In this document: positions 17,374-26,300 of the stretch, piece after piece
Position numbering within the stretch: the first letter of the stretch is position 1
Layout of the letters: every line of letters begins with the position of its first letter
Source of the DNA: Clostridiaceae bacterium
GTDB taxonomy: Bacteria > Bacillota > Clostridia > Lachnospirales > Lachnospiraceae
Length of the DNA stretch: 64,000 nt
Reading direction: 5' to 3'
NCBI GenBank assembly: GCA_009911305.1
Contig: QXXC01000001.1
Location: 186,001 to 250,000, forward strand
Translations under genes and position numbers: made by a program
Notes under the pieces: generated by a model
The model's database searches: none
What the model saw: only the letters and a program-made list of their open reading frames with translations
What the model was told of the DNA's origin: nothing

Positions 17374-18651
17374 TCAATTCCGGCATCCCATCAGAATCGT
17401 TACACAGAACCGATCCTCTCTTATCAAAATCTTTGCCGTCCCGCCGCAGTCCGCCGCGGCCCGCCTGATATTCGCGATTCCGGTTCCCGCTCTGAACGGC
17501 GTTTCCCCTCGGAAACGGTTTTCAACGGACAGCAGCCACATTTCCCCCTGGCAGACGCTTTTCACCTCTACCTCCCTGTCCTTCTCCAGCGTCTGGCAGG
17601 CGCATATCGCATTGTCCAGCGCATTGGACAGGATCGTGCACAGCTCCATATCGCCCGCGGCGTCCGGAAACGGCGCTTTGAATGAGACTGCCAGGCGGAC
17701 GCCCCGTTTGCCCGCCAGGGCAGCCTTTTCCTCCAGAAGGACATCGACCACCGGGTTCCCGCTTGCATATGGAAAGGAAAGGCCGGCCGAAGCCCCTTCC
17801 ATCTCGCCCAGATACGCTTTGGCTCTGTCAAACTCCTGTTTTTCAAGCAGGCCCCTGACGACCGCCATGTGATTCCTGATATCATGGCGCAGGGATCGCG
17901 TGGAATGGTAATATCCCCTGGCCTCCTCCACATACCGCTTCTGGAAATGAACCTGCTGTTTTGACACGGTAAGCTGCGCGCCGAGCTGTGTGATCTCCGA
18001 CAGCTTTATCCTCAGATGAAGGAGGCTCAACAGGCTGGCCGCGCCCAGAAGCTGGATCACAAGGAGCCGCGCATCCGTCTGAAAAAAAGCCGTGGAAATC
18101 CGCTCTGTGGATAGGACCGATCCATAGCCTGTATGGACCATCCATTCCCCGGCCATGGCAGCCGCGCCAGCCGGGAGCAGCAGCGGGGCGTAAAATGCGC
18201 CCGGCAGTTCCTGTCTGCGGCCCAAAACATACTGTGCAGCGCGGCTGTACAGCAGGGAAAGCCCCAGAGCGGCCAGGTCGGAGCCCATCATAAAAAGCCG
18301 GCCGGACGACAGGGACGCGGCGTCAAACACATAAGGGGCCAGAAGCATGCCTGCGGAATTCGACGCGCCCCAGCACAGCTCTGTCAACGCCGCCGCCAGC
18401 AGCGCAGAGAAAAACGAATGCTTCCCGCCCTCTCCTTTCCCCCAGACGCCGTACAGGCAGAGCACAGCCGTAAAGATAAGACTCCTCATCAAAAACGGAA
18501 CCGGCAGCCAGCAGGTCCCATAACCGCACAGCCAAAATAAAAAGCGCCGGACAGCGGAGACCTTCCCTCCTCCCGCCGTCCGGCCAAAGCATATAAATCC
18601 CGCCGCCGTCTCAAAACCCGCTGAGATAAACGGATAGATTGCCTCAATCAT
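17374..18651 (-). CDS. GHKL-type sensor histidine kinase (AgrC-like)
   Basis: This kinase of about 425 residues has an N-terminal region with roughly six membrane segments (residues 1-205). A short helical dimer region carries the phospho-acceptor in RSLRHDIRNHMAVVRGLL (about 260), and the C-terminal GHKL ATPase has SNALDNAI and GTGIANIRRAA. This is the layout of AgrC/ComD receptors for peptide signals. I set the start at ATG 18651 behind GGGAGGCG; it overlaps the regulator stop by 8 bp. No agrB or agrD-like gene lies beside it, so any peptide signal is encoded elsewhere or the ligand is different. Confidence 0.9.
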   Translation of the reverse strand: MIEAIYPFISAGFETAAGFICFGRTAGGGKVSAVRRFLFWLCGYGTCWLPVPFLMRSLIFTAVLCLYGVWGKGEGGKHSFFSALLAAALTELCWGASNSAGMLLAPYVFDAASLSSGRLFMMGSDLAALGLSLLYSRAAQYVLGRRQELPGAFYAPLLLPAGAAAMAGEWMVHTGYGSVLSTERISTAFFQTDARLLVIQLLGAASLLSLLHLRIKLSEITQLGAQLTVSKQQVHFQKRYVEEARGYYHSTRSLRHDIRNHMAVVRGLLEKQEFDRAKAYLGEMEGASAGLSFPYASGNPVVDVLLEEKAALAGKRGVRLAVSFKAPFPDAAGDMELCTILSNALDNAICACQTLEKDREVEVKSVCQGEMWLLSVENRFRGETPFRAGTGIANIRRAAADCGGTAKILIREDRFCVTILMGCRN

Positions 18652-19357
18652 ACGCGCCTCCCACATAATCAAAGTAGCCCTCGTTGAACGATTCCCTGTA
18701 TGTACGCGATACCGGAATCAAATCCCGGTTATCCATCATGAGTTCGTTTCCCGGTATAAAAGCCCTGATATGTTCGACGTTGACAATATAACTCCTGTGG
18801 CACCTGCAGAAGCGTTCGTCCACGCGATCCAGCATGCGCTTCATCTGATCATAATACTCAATATCCCTTCCATCCGTCAGGCGGAGATGAATCTTACGGT
18901 TTACCACCTCTGCATAGACAATATCATGAAACAGGATCACGCTCCACTCGCCGTCATGGCGTATCAGCATACGTCCCTCGTGTTTGCTTCGGAAAGAAGC
19001 GAGAATACGCCTCAGAGTCCTCTCAAATTCCTTCTCATCAAGGGGCTTGAGCAGATAATCAAAGGCTCCCACCTTAAAGGAACGGTACACATCCTCTTCC
19101 GAAACCGTGACAAATACCACATAGCCTCTGTAGCCTCCGGCGCGCAGCCTTTTTGCCGTCTCGATCCCGTCCAGGCCCTTCATCCCTATATCCAGAAAGA
19201 TAACGTCAAACTTCTCACCGCTCCCAAGCAGCTCCTCACCGCTCCCATACCGGCGCAGAGAGGCCTCCATATGACTGGCTGCCATATGGCTTTTAACCTT
19301 CTCAGATATCCGTTCAAGCATGTACGCTTCATCATCGCATATTCCAATACGGATCAT
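18644..19357 (-). CDS. LytTR-family response regulator (AgrA-like)
   Basis: This 237-residue protein has a receiver domain (residues 1-120; acidic pair in ICDDE, phospho-acceptor Asp in IFLDIGMKG near 57, Lys in YLLKPLDE). A LytTR DNA-binding domain follows (about 135-232, with CHRSYIVNVEHI). It is first in the pair and overlaps the kinase by 8 bp, so the two are coupled. The start follows GGAAGGAGAGG. LytTR regulators bind direct repeats upstream of their targets; I found no clear repeat pair in the short divergent region before the TIM-barrel gene. Confidence 0.93.
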   Translation of the reverse strand: MIRIGICDDEAYMLERISEKVKSHMAASHMEASLRRYGSGEELLGSGEKFDVIFLDIGMKGLDGIETAKRLRAGGYRGYVVFVTVSEEDVYRSFKVGAFDYLLKPLDEKEFERTLRRILASFRSKHEGRMLIRHDGEWSVILFHDIVYAEVVNRKIHLRLTDGRDIEYYDQMKRMLDRVDERFCRCHRSYIVNVEHIRAFIPGNELMMDNRDLIPVSRTYRESFNEGYFDYVGGAYD

Positions 19358-19429
19358 GTTATCCTCTCCTTCCGCTCAAAAGCTACGCTTCACCCGCCGG
19401 CCAATGCGTTTTTTGTGAGCGCAGCAACA

Positions 19430-19458
19430 TTGATTTTGTCCATAAAATCGCTTATACT
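19430..19458 (+). promoter_or_regulatory. Promoter of the TIM-barrel gene
   Basis: TTGATT (19430-19435) and TATACT (19453-19458) with a 17-base spacer lie about 50 bases before the start codon, in the divergent region with the LytTR regulator. Confidence 0.7.
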
Positions 19459-19509
19459 ATATATCATAAAACAATGGAGCGGGGGCGGCGCCCTCAGAAA
19501 GGAGGCCCT

Positions 19510-20196
19510 ATGGCAAATTATAACACAGAATCCCGGTCACAGACCATTCCGGAATATGCCAGCAAGCTGCGCCACAATATTATCCGCATTCCAAAAGAGG
19601 CCCGGCGGGCCAGCGGTATCATGATTTTCGGACGCCGCCTTAAAGCAATGATCTTTTCCACAGATCCGGCCATTATCCGCAACTGCGACGCGGACGCGGT
19701 GTTTGCCGTGTATCCCTTTACCCCTCAGCCCGCCATCTCCGAAGCGATCATCAAATATTCGTATATCCCTGTATTCTGCGGGGTTGGAGGCGGAACCACG
19801 CAGGGGCTGCGCACGGTCGGGCTTGCAAAGGATGTAGAGGCCCAGGGAGCGCTGGGGGTGGTTTTAAACGCCCCTGTGTCCAATATCAATATCCGCGCTG
19901 TATCCATGGCTGTGGATATCCCGGTCGTGATCACCGTCATTAATGGCGATACGGACATCCAGGCCAGGCTCAACGCAGGGGCGTCCATCCTCAACGTGGC
20001 CGCATCGATCCGCACTCCGGAGCTGGTGCGCCGTATCCGCTCCGATTTCCCGGATGTCCCTATCATCGCAACCGGAGGCCCCACGGGCGAAACCATCGCG
20101 GCTACCGTAGCGGCAGGCGCGAATGCCGTCACGTACACGCCGCCCTCGACGAAGGAGCTCTTCTCCGGGCTCATGGACAGCTACCGGGAGGCTTGA
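19510..20196 (+). CDS. TIM-barrel protein of unknown reaction, often called hydrolase
   Basis: This 228-residue cytoplasmic protein looks like a beta/alpha barrel of the phosphate-binding kind. It has a glycine-rich CGVGGGTTQGL near residue 97, VVLNAPVSN, DIPVVITVI, GASILNVAAS and a late IIATGGPTGE / AGANAVTYTPP pair similar to the IMP dehydrogenase phosphate loop. Close relatives in Lachnospiraceae start with the same ANYNTESRSQTI stretch and carry vague hydrolase names. The start is ATG 19510 after AAAGGAGG; the longer frame to 19474 has no site. It is a single-gene unit. The reaction is not known. Confidence 0.8.
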   Translation: MANYNTESRSQTIPEYASKLRHNIIRIPKEARRASGIMIFGRRLKAMIFSTDPAIIRNCDADAVFAVYPFTPQPAISEAIIKYSYIPVFCGVGGGTTQGLRTVGLAKDVEAQGALGVVLNAPVSNINIRAVSMAVDIPVVITVINGDTDIQARLNAGASILNVAASIRTPELVRRIRSDFPDVPIIATGGPTGETIAATVAAGANAVTYTPPSTKELFSGLMDSYREA

Positions 20197-20253
20197 TTTC
20201 CCTGCCTCCACCGCCGGGCGGCGCGTCTCGTCCAACCTATTTCTTAATACGGT

Positions 20254-20922
20254 CTAATGCTCCGTATAACGGCATGCCGGAAAGCCGCTGCAGCCCCAGA
20301 ACGCGCCGTACCGGCCGCTCCTTCGCTTCAGCGTCTGTCCGCACCGCGGACACAGCCGCAGCGTTCTGCCCGCGCCGCGCAGCTCCTTTCCGATCGCTTC
20401 AAATACCAGCCGGTTCATATGGCAGTCGTTCAGCGCGCGGTGCGCCCCGTCGGTCGGGATATGGTAATACTCCGCCAGATCCGTAAGCCGGTGATGGGAA
20501 AGCCCCGGCAGGCAGCTCCTCGAAAGGGGCAGCGTATCGATATAATCATTGTCCAGGATCCTGCCGTAGAAATCTCCGGCGGCCCTGTATATGAATTTCA
20601 TGTCAAAGGTATGGATATTGTGCCCGACCAAAATGTCATTCCCGATGAAATCAAGAAATGCCCCGAATACAGCGTCCAGCGGCGGCGCGTCCGCCACCAT
20701 CCCGTCCGTGATCCCATTCACCATGCTCGCCTGACGCGGGATCGGCCGGAGAGGGTTGACAAGCTGTGAAAATTCGCCCACGGCCTGCCCGCCCCGCACC
20801 TTTACAGCAGAGAGCTCTATGATATCGTCCTTCATCGGGGAAATCCCGGTCGTCTCCAGATCAAATACTACATAATCCGGCGTATACTTTTCCAGCTTTC
20901 TTCCGCATCGTTCTCCCAGCAT
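20254..20922 (-). CDS. DEDDh 3'-5' exonuclease with C-terminal zinc ribbon
   Basis: This 222-residue protein is a DnaQ/PolC-epsilon-like nuclease. Exo I is VVFDLETTG (about residue 18), Exo II is VGHNIHTFDMKF, and Exo III is HRALNDCHM. The final 40 residues hold a four-cysteine ribbon of the topoisomerase type (CPRCG, then FWGCSGFPACRY), which usually binds DNA. Such fusions are common in Clostridia. It may trim DNA in repair or act as a proofreading accessory. It lies 35 bp after glyQS, and nothing suggests truncation. Confidence 0.88.
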   Translation of the reverse strand: MLGERCGRKLEKYTPDYVVFDLETTGISPMKDDIIELSAVKVRGGQAVGEFSQLVNPLRPIPRQASMVNGITDGMVADAPPLDAVFGAFLDFIGNDILVGHNIHTFDMKFIYRAAGDFYGRILDNDYIDTLPLSRSCLPGLSHHRLTDLAEYYHIPTDGAHRALNDCHMNRLVFEAIGKELRGAGRTLRLCPRCGQTLKRRSGRYGAFWGCSGFPACRYTEH

Positions 20923-20957
20923 GGATCCTTCCTCTTTTTGTAAGCTCTGTTCCGATT

Positions 20958-22346
20958 TCAGAACCGGAATTTATCCTCAAACCAGCTCTTAAGCTCCGCA
21001 ACCGGCACGCGCACCTGCTCCATGGAATCGCGGAACCGCACGGTCACCGCGCCGTCCGTCTCAGAGTCAAAATCATACGTCACGCAGAACGGCGTTCCGA
21101 TCTCATCCTGTCTTCTGTAGCGCTTTCCGATATTGCCCCTGTCGTCAAACTCGCAGTTATAATACTTGCAGAGCTCGGCGTAAACCTTTTCCGCGCCTTC
21201 ATTCAGCTTCTTGGACAGCGGGAGCACGCCGATCTTCACCGGTGCGATCGCGGGATGGAAGTGGAGCACAGTCCTCACATCGCCCTCGCCGATCTCCTCC
21301 TCGTCATACGCGGCGCATAAAAATGCCAGGGTAACACGGTCAGCCCCCAGGGACGGCTCTATGACATACGGGATATATTTTTCCTTCTTTTCATCGTCAA
21401 AGTAGGCCATATCCTGACCGGATGTGTTCTGGTGCTGCGTCAGATCATAGTCCGTGCGGTCCGCAATCCCCCAGAGCTCGCCCCAGCCGAACGGGAAGAG
21501 GAATTCAATATCCGTGGTCGCCTTGGAATAGAAGGCCAGCTCCGCCGGATCGTGATCCCGTAAGCGCATCTCATCCTCCTTAATGCCCAGAGCCATAAGC
21601 CAGTCGCGGCAGAAGCCTCTCCAATACTCAAACCACTCCAGATCCTTACCCGGCTCGCAGAAAAATTCCAGCTCCATCTGCTCAAATTCCCTTGTGCGGA
21701 ACGTGAAATTGCCCGGCGTAATCTCATTCCGGAAGGACTTTCCGATCTGGGCGATTCCAAAGGGAACCTTCTTTCTGGATGTCCTCTGCACATTCTTGAA
21801 GTTGACAAAAATCCCCTGCGCTGTCTCAGGCCTTAAATACACCGTATTCTTCGCATCCTCCGTCACGCCCTGGAAGGTCTTGAACATCAGGTTAAACTGG
21901 CGGATCTCCGTGAAATCGTGCTTTTTGCAGCTCGGGCAGCAGATATTGTGCTCGTCTATATACTTCTTCATCTCCTCCTGAGACCAGCCGTCCACGGAAC
22001 CCTCGATCAAAATATGATTTTCTTCCATATAATCCTCGATCAGCTTATCCGCCCGGAAACGCTCCTTACATGACTTACAGTCCATCAGCGGATCCGAAAA
22101 GCCGCCCAGATGGCCCGAGGCGACCCAGGTCTGGGAATTCATCAGGATCGCACAGTCCACACCCACATTGTGAGGGCTCTCCTGCACGAATTTCTGCCAC
22201 CATGCCTTTTTCACATTGTTCTTCAGCTCCACGCCAAGGTTTCCGTAATCCCATGTATTGGCAAGCCCGCCGTAAATCTCCGAGCCCGGATATACAAAGC
22301 CTCTCGACTTGGCCAGAGCCACGATCTTTTCCATTGTCTTTTCCAT
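20958..22346 (-). CDS. glyQS: Glycine--tRNA ligase, single-chain type
   Basis: This 462-residue class II synthetase charges tRNA-Gly as an alpha-2 dimer. Recognisable parts are the N-terminal [25 protein letters not shown] stretch split by the first catalytic strands, motif 2 around [13 protein letters not shown], motif 3 [13 protein letters not shown], and the C-terminal anticodon domain. A zinc site of CxxC type (SCKSC/CCPSC) is visible. Length and order match the family. It follows a lipoprotein gene by 27 bp. No T-box leader is evident. Confidence 0.97.
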   Translation of the reverse strand: MEKTMEKIVALAKSRGFVYPGSEIYGGLANTWDYGNLGVELKNNVKKAWWQKFVQESPHNVGVDCAILMNSQTWVASGHLGGFSDPLMDCKSCKERFRADKLIEDYMEENHILIEGSVDGWSQEEMKKYIDEHNICCPSCKKHDFTEIRQFNLMFKTFQGVTEDAKNTVYLRPETAQGIFVNFKNVQRTSRKKVPFGIAQIGKSFRNEITPGNFTFRTREFEQMELEFFCEPGKDLEWFEYWRGFCRDWLMALGIKEDEMRLRDHDPAELAFYSKATTDIEFLFPFGWGELWGIADRTDYDLTQHQNTSGQDMAYFDDEKKEKYIPYVIEPSLGADRVTLAFLCAAYDEEEIGEGDVRTVLHFHPAIAPVKIGVLPLSKKLNEGAEKVYAELCKYYNCEFDDRGNIGKRYRRQDEIGTPFCVTYDFDSETDGAVTVRFRDSMEQVRVPVAELKSWFEDKFRF

Positions 22347-22373
22347 TTTCTTCGTCCTCCTGTCTCTCTGCTG

Positions 22374-23030
22374 CTATTTAAAAACGATAAACGCCCTGCC
22401 GCCGTCCGGTACCGCGACTGTGTGCGCATCCTTTTTTTCCGCCCCCTCTGTCAGGTAAAGGATTTCCCCGGAGCACACCAGCGTCGCCCCGCCCTCGACC
22501 AGGACCACGGCGCCCTTTTCAGCCTTTGCTATCTCCTCCGCCGAAACGGCGCTCTTATCTTCCTTCATAAATTCTGCGGCTGTCAGCCACCCTGCCGCGG
22601 CCGCGTCAGGAACCTTCTTAACCTCCAGGGCTGTGAGCGTGTTGCTCGTATCCTCATTCTCATCTGTACCGCCGAATGCAATCAGATCCCTGGGCGATGC
22701 AAAATCAAATACGGCCTTCATCGTGCCGTCCTCGGCCTTCACGCTCTGAAGCGCCGCCGGGAGCTGCCGGCCCCCTCCCTTATTCGCAGCCAGAGCCTCG
22801 GCCCCGTTCGCCTGATTAAAACGGATCACCGCCGCCTCCAGAAACTGCCTCAAATCCTTTTCATCCACATCGTCCCCGGCATATTCTTTCACAAGAGCGC
22901 TGGAAACCGCGCCGTCCCGCGCTACATAGATGCAGCTCACGGACGGATTAAACCCGCCGCGCCCCGAGCAGCCCGTAAGCAAAATCCCGGTAAACAGCGC
23001 CCCCGCCAGAAGACGCCCAAATCTTCTCAT
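22374..23030 (-). CDS. Hypothetical lipoprotein
   Basis: This 218-residue protein has an N-terminal signal with lipobox LLTGC (cysteine near 21), so it is probably anchored outside the membrane. The rest has no motif I recognise. It has alternating strands and helices, an early SCIYVARDGAVSSALV stretch and a Lys/Glu/Ala-rich middle (about 150-180). It lies directly before glyQS on the same strand, which may only reflect read-through. Low-complexity composition and lack of cysteines after the lipobox fit an extracytoplasmic domain. Confidence 0.8.
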   Translation of the reverse strand: MRRFGRLLAGALFTGILLTGCSGRGGFNPSVSCIYVARDGAVSSALVKEYAGDDVDEKDLRQFLEAAVIRFNQANGAEALAANKGGGRQLPAALQSVKAEDGTMKAVFDFASPRDLIAFGGTDENEDTSNTLTALEVKKVPDAAAAGWLTAAEFMKEDKSAVSAEEIAKAEKGAVVLVEGGATLVCSGEILYLTEGAEKKDAHTVAVPDGGRAFIVFK

Positions 23031-23172
23031 ACATACTCCTCCTCAAACCATATGCAGCAGCCCCGCGCAGACGCTCCCACTGTTACTGCTGTATCAGGTT
23101 TTTAGTATACTCATTTTTTACCTGTATTTCAAGAGTTACCGTGAAATTTTATGGAGCCGCAGCACCCCCATG

Positions 23173-24198
23173 TCAGATAATAAGCATCGCGTCCCCAAAA
23201 CTGAAAAAGCGGTACCGCTCCCGTATGGCCTCCTGATAGGCGTCCAGGATATGCCCGCGCCCTGCCAGCGCAGACACCAGCATGACCAGCGTGGACTCCG
23301 GCAGATGGAAGTTGGTGATCAGGCAGTCCGCGGCCTTAAACTGATATCCCGGATAAATAAAGATATCCGTCCATCCGCTTCCCCCGCGGACAACGCCGTC
23401 CGCGCCGGCGGCGGATTCCAGCGTGCGGCAGCTCGTGGTTCCCACGCAGAATACCCGCTTTTTGCGCTCCCTCGTCTCACGAATCACCCGGGCCGCCTCT
23501 TCGCTGACGCAGTAATATTCGGAATGCATATGGTGATCCAGCACATTCTCTGTCTTGACCGGGCGGAAGGTTCCAAGCCCCACATGAAGCGTGACGCGTA
23601 CAATCCTTACGCCCCGCTTGGCAATCTCCCGAAGCAGCTCCTCTGTAAAATGCAGTCCCGCTGTCGGGGCCGCCGCTGAGCCCTCGTTTCTGGCATATAC
23701 GGTCTGATAACGGTTTTTATCCTCCAGCCGGTGTGTGATATAGGGAGGCAGGGGCATCTGTCCCAGCCTGTCCAGGATTTCCTCAAAAATCCCCTCATAT
23801 GAAAACCGGATCAGCCGGTTTCCGTCATCCGCCACGTCCAGAACCGTTCCCTTTAAAAGTCCGTCCCCAAAGACGATGACCGTTCCCTTCCTCGCCTTTT
23901 TTCCGGGCTTTACCAGCGTTTCCCAGATATCGCCCTCCCTTCGCTTCAGGAGAAGCAGCTCAATCCGGGCCCCGGTTTCCTCCCTGCTCCCAATCAGGCG
24001 CGCGGGGATAACCTTCGTATCATTGAGCACCAGGCAGTCCCCCTGCTCCAGATACGAAACGATATCCCTGAATCCCCTGTGCTCCACAGCCCCGGTCCGT
24101 TTATCAAGCACAAGCAGCCGGGAGGAAGCGCGATCCTCCAGCGGATCCTGCGCGATCAGCTCCTGCGGCAGCTCATAATAAAAATCCTTTACCTGCAT
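23173..24198 (-). CDS. queA: S-adenosylmethionine:tRNA ribosyltransferase-isomerase
   Basis: This 341-residue enzyme moves the ribosyl part of SAM onto preQ1 in tRNA to form epoxyqueuosine at the wobble base. The start [14 protein letters not shown], the [15 protein letters not shown] stretch, [14 protein letters not shown] and the late [17 protein letters not shown] are family signatures. It is full length. No tgt or queG is adjacent in the window. It lies between two unrelated minus-strand genes and probably has its own promoter. Confidence 0.97.
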   Translation of the reverse strand: MQVKDFYYELPQELIAQDPLEDRASSRLLVLDKRTGAVEHRGFRDIVSYLEQGDCLVLNDTKVIPARLIGSREETGARIELLLLKRREGDIWETLVKPGKKARKGTVIVFGDGLLKGTVLDVADDGNRLIRFSYEGIFEEILDRLGQMPLPPYITHRLEDKNRYQTVYARNEGSAAAPTAGLHFTEELLREIAKRGVRIVRVTLHVGLGTFRPVKTENVLDHHMHSEYYCVSEEAARVIRETRERKKRVFCVGTTSCRTLESAAGADGVVRGGSGWTDIFIYPGYQFKAADCLITNFHLPESTLVMLVSALAGRGHILDAYQEAIRERYRFFSFGDAMLII

Positions 24199-24332
24199 AC
24201 GTATTCCTTCTCCATTTCTCCCAAAATCAGCGCCCCCGCGTCAGCCGCCAAATGTGCACGCAGGCCAGGCAGGCATACCCGCCCGGCCCGCTGCCTGCGG
24301 AAACCGTCCTCCATGCGGCCGGATCCGCTTTC

Positions 24333-25112
24333 TTAATCCTGCATATAATCCGGCCCGTTTTTCATAAAATCCATCCTCTCCCGAAGCGCCGGATCCGCCG
24401 CGGCAGCCTCCTCCAGCTTCCGGTCAATCTGATGGATCAGCAGCCGGACATCCTCATTTACAAAGATCCGCTCCTGAAACGCCGCCAGCTCCTTTGTCAT
24501 CTCACCGTCATAAATCCGGTACTGCCCGTCCTCACACCGCGCCGCGTAAACATACACCAGGCTGGGGGCCGGCGTTTCCACGCCCTTATAGCGGATCTCG
24601 TAGGAGACATAGACCATATAATCGCCCTCAGAAAGCCCCGGCGCCGTGTAGCAGGAAATATTCTGATAGCCGTCTATATACGCGCTCTGCTGTTCAAACT
24701 GCCGTCTGAACTGCTCTTCTCCACCCGTGTCCTGCGAGGTAAACAAATGCAGAAAGGTGGGCATGTCACATTCCGAAATAGACAGGAAATACTGCTCCAT
24801 AAGCTGATTAATCTCCGGAACCGTATCCTGAGACAGAATACTTCCCCCAAAATCCTGGATGTACTGCTTCGTATCCGGTTCGGGTTCGGGCTCCGGCTCC
24901 GCGGTCTCCTCCCCGGTCTCTGAGGAAACCTGCGGTACGCTCTTTTTGGAACCTGTTCCCTGAAAAAAATCCTCCGGCAGAGCGTCCGCCACCAGCACTG
25001 CGACTGCCACAAAAAAAATCACACAGGGCGCCAGAAGAAGAAGTACATAGCGGCGTACCTCCCGTCCCGTCAGCTTCTGCCTGTCCGCGCCTTTTTTTCT
25101 GCTTCTCGCCAT
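24333..25112 (-). CDS. Hypothetical membrane-anchored protein
   Basis: This protein of about 259 residues has a basic N-terminus, one membrane helix (about 24-46) and an extracytoplasmic part. An acidic Glu/Pro linker (about 70-85, repeated EP pairs) leads to a folded domain from about 90 to the end. That domain has aromatic strands (YMVYVSYEIRYKG) and looks like an NTF2- or SnoaL-like fold, which is inference. I set the start at ATG 25112 after GGGAGGGAACGGG; the frame to 25157 starts with residues lacking a site. The role is unknown. Confidence 0.78.
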   Translation of the reverse strand: MARSRKKGADRQKLTGREVRRYVLLLLAPCVIFFVAVAVLVADALPEDFFQGTGSKKSVPQVSSETGEETAEPEPEPEPDTKQYIQDFGGSILSQDTVPEINQLMEQYFLSISECDMPTFLHLFTSQDTGGEEQFRRQFEQQSAYIDGYQNISCYTAPGLSEGDYMVYVSYEIRYKGVETPAPSLVYVYAARCEDGQYRIYDGEMTKELAAFQERIFVNEDVRLLIHQIDRKLEEAAAADPALRERMDFMKNGPDYMQD

Positions 25113-25281
25113 CCCGTTCCCTCCCAGCCCCAGAGTGTGTTTACAACATCCCAACAAAGAAAGTTCCGCCTGCGGGTAACAGGCGCCGCCATGCCCTTCC
25201 CCGCCGCATGCTTTATTCTAGCAAAATCCCATCTAAAAAGCAAATCATAAAATACATCATAAAATACATTTGAGAAAAGAC

Positions 25282-25310
25282 TTGCTAAATGAAACAAAAT
25301 GTAGTATGAT
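25282..25310 (+). promoter_or_regulatory. Promoter of tRNA-Arg
   Basis: TTGCTA (25282-25287) and TATGAT (25305-25310) with a 17-base spacer lie just ahead of the mature tRNA end. Confidence 0.72.
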
Positions 25311-25319
25311 AATGAAGAC

Positions 25320-25391
25320 GCGTCTGTAGCTCAGTGGATAGAGCGCCGGCCTCCGGAGCCTGAGGCGTAGGTTCGATTCCTATCAGACGCA
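25320..25391 (+). tRNA. tRNA-Arg (anticodon CCG)
   Basis: This 72-base gene folds as a standard cloverleaf: acceptor stem GCGTCTG with CAGACGC, a D arm GCTC/GAGC, anticodon loop CTCCGGA (anticodon CCG, reads CGG), a four-base variable loop, a T arm GTAGG/CCTAT and discriminator A. CCA is not encoded. The anticodon stem CCGGC/GCCTG has one C-U mismatch, which is unusual. Confidence 0.93.
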
Positions 25392-25402
25392 TTTTCATCC
25401 AG

Positions 25403-25439
25403 ACGGCATAGTCCTTTCAGAGGTACTATGCCGTTTTTT
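25403..25439 (+). terminator. Terminator of tRNA-Arg
   Basis: A 10-bp stem (25403-25412 with 25425-25434) is followed by a run of T residues, just after the tRNA. Confidence 0.85.
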
Positions 25440-25476
25440 GCGTTGCAGAATAACGATTTGTCTGATATAACACACA

Positions 25477-25505
25477 TTGACAAAGGCCCCTGGTTCCATT
25501 ACAAT
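25477..25505 (+). promoter_or_regulatory. Promoter of mntP
   Basis: TTGACA (25477-25482) and TACAAT (25500-25505) with a 17-base spacer lie about 65 bases before the mntP start codon. Confidence 0.8.
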
Positions 25506-25522
25506 CAGATCGGATAACAAAT

Positions 25523-25556
25523 CTGACTGGCCGCGGCGCGGCCGTCAGGGCTTTTT
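25523..25556 (+). promoter_or_regulatory. Terminator-like hairpin in the mntP leader
   Basis: A GC-rich stem (25523-25534 with 25538-25548, two short bulges) is followed by five T residues and then the mntP ribosome site. It could act as an attenuator. A competing hairpin can form from CAGAT (25505-25509 region) with ATCTG at 25521-25525. The leader is too short for a full yybP-ykoY manganese riboswitch, and I do not see its conserved core. Confidence 0.5.
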
Positions 25557-25571
25557 CAGGAGGAATCGGTT

Positions 25572-26132
25572 ATGTCTCTGCCCGAGCTTTTTATCATTGC
25601 AGTCGGCCTGTCCATGGACGCCTTTGCGGTGGCTGTCTGTAAGGGCCTTTCCATGCAGCGGATCAACCGCGCGCACGCCGTGGTGATCGGCCTTTATTTC
25701 GGCTTTTTCCAGGCCGTTATGCCGCTCGTCGGTTATTATCTCGGCTATCATTTTAAGGACGCCATCACTTCCGTGGATCACTGGATCGCGTTTATTCTCC
25801 TCCTCATCATCGGCGCAAATATGATAAAGGAGGCGCTGGCCTCCGGGGATGATGAGCGGCTGGATCCGTCCGTTGACGTAAAAAGCATGCTGATCCTGGC
25901 TGTGGCAACCAGCATCGACGCCCTGGCTGTGGGAGTCACCTTCGCATTTCTGAAGGTGAGAATCGCTGCCGCTGTCTCCTTCATCGGAACCGTCACCTTT
26001 CTCCTCTCCATCGCCGGAGTGTGGGCAGGGAATCTGTTTGGCGCAAAATACAAATCCAGAGCGGAGCTGGCCGGGGGGATCATCCTGATCCTGATGGGCG
26101 CTAAAATTCTAATCGAACATCTTTTCTTTTAA
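25572..26132 (+). CDS. mntP: Manganese efflux pump MntP
   Basis: This 186-residue protein has six predicted membrane helices arranged as two repeats, with conserved aspartates in [11 protein letters not shown] (about residue 16) and [11 protein letters not shown] (about 118). This is the MntP/YebN (DUF204) pattern that exports Mn2+ and guards against its toxicity. The start follows CAGGAGG. It is a single gene with its own promoter and a hairpin in the leader. A weaker AT/GC inverted repeat near 26148-26170 may end the transcript. Confidence 0.95.
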   Translation: MSLPELFIIAVGLSMDAFAVAVCKGLSMQRINRAHAVVIGLYFGFFQAVMPLVGYYLGYHFKDAITSVDHWIAFILLLIIGANMIKEALASGDDERLDPSVDVKSMLILAVATSIDALAVGVTFAFLKVRIAAAVSFIGTVTFLLSIAGVWAGNLFGAKYKSRAELAGGIILILMGAKILIEHLFF

Positions 26133-26223
26133 TGTCAGAATAAAGGCGGGGAAATTTTTTTATTTTCCCCCTTATCAAATCACCTTTTTTGTAGGATAAT
26201 AGACAGGTAGTTTTTTATTTCCC

Positions 26224-26252
26224 GTAACGTTTCAGACAGACTGAGCCGTTAC
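26224..26252. repeat. 29-bp GTAAC...GTTAC palindrome, copy 1
   Basis: This imperfect palindrome has outer arms GTAACG/CGTTAC and inner TCAG/CTGA. It is followed at once by a further half-like CGTTACTGTTCAG. The same length and outline occur at 50191-50219. It lies between mntP and the DUF1846 gene and may be a dispersed repeat or an operator. Confidence 0.5.
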
Positions 26253-26300
26253 AATCGTTACTGTTCAGCGAATTACATAGAGAGATGAGGATGGAAGATA

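Noticed and set aside
22110-23105. 331-residue plus-strand open frame
   Set aside because: It lies antisense to glyQS and the lipoprotein gene, with no ribosome site and no recognisable domain.
25441-25571. yybP-ykoY manganese riboswitch before mntP
   Set aside because: The leader is too short and the conserved core is not visible; only a terminator-like hairpin can be supported.
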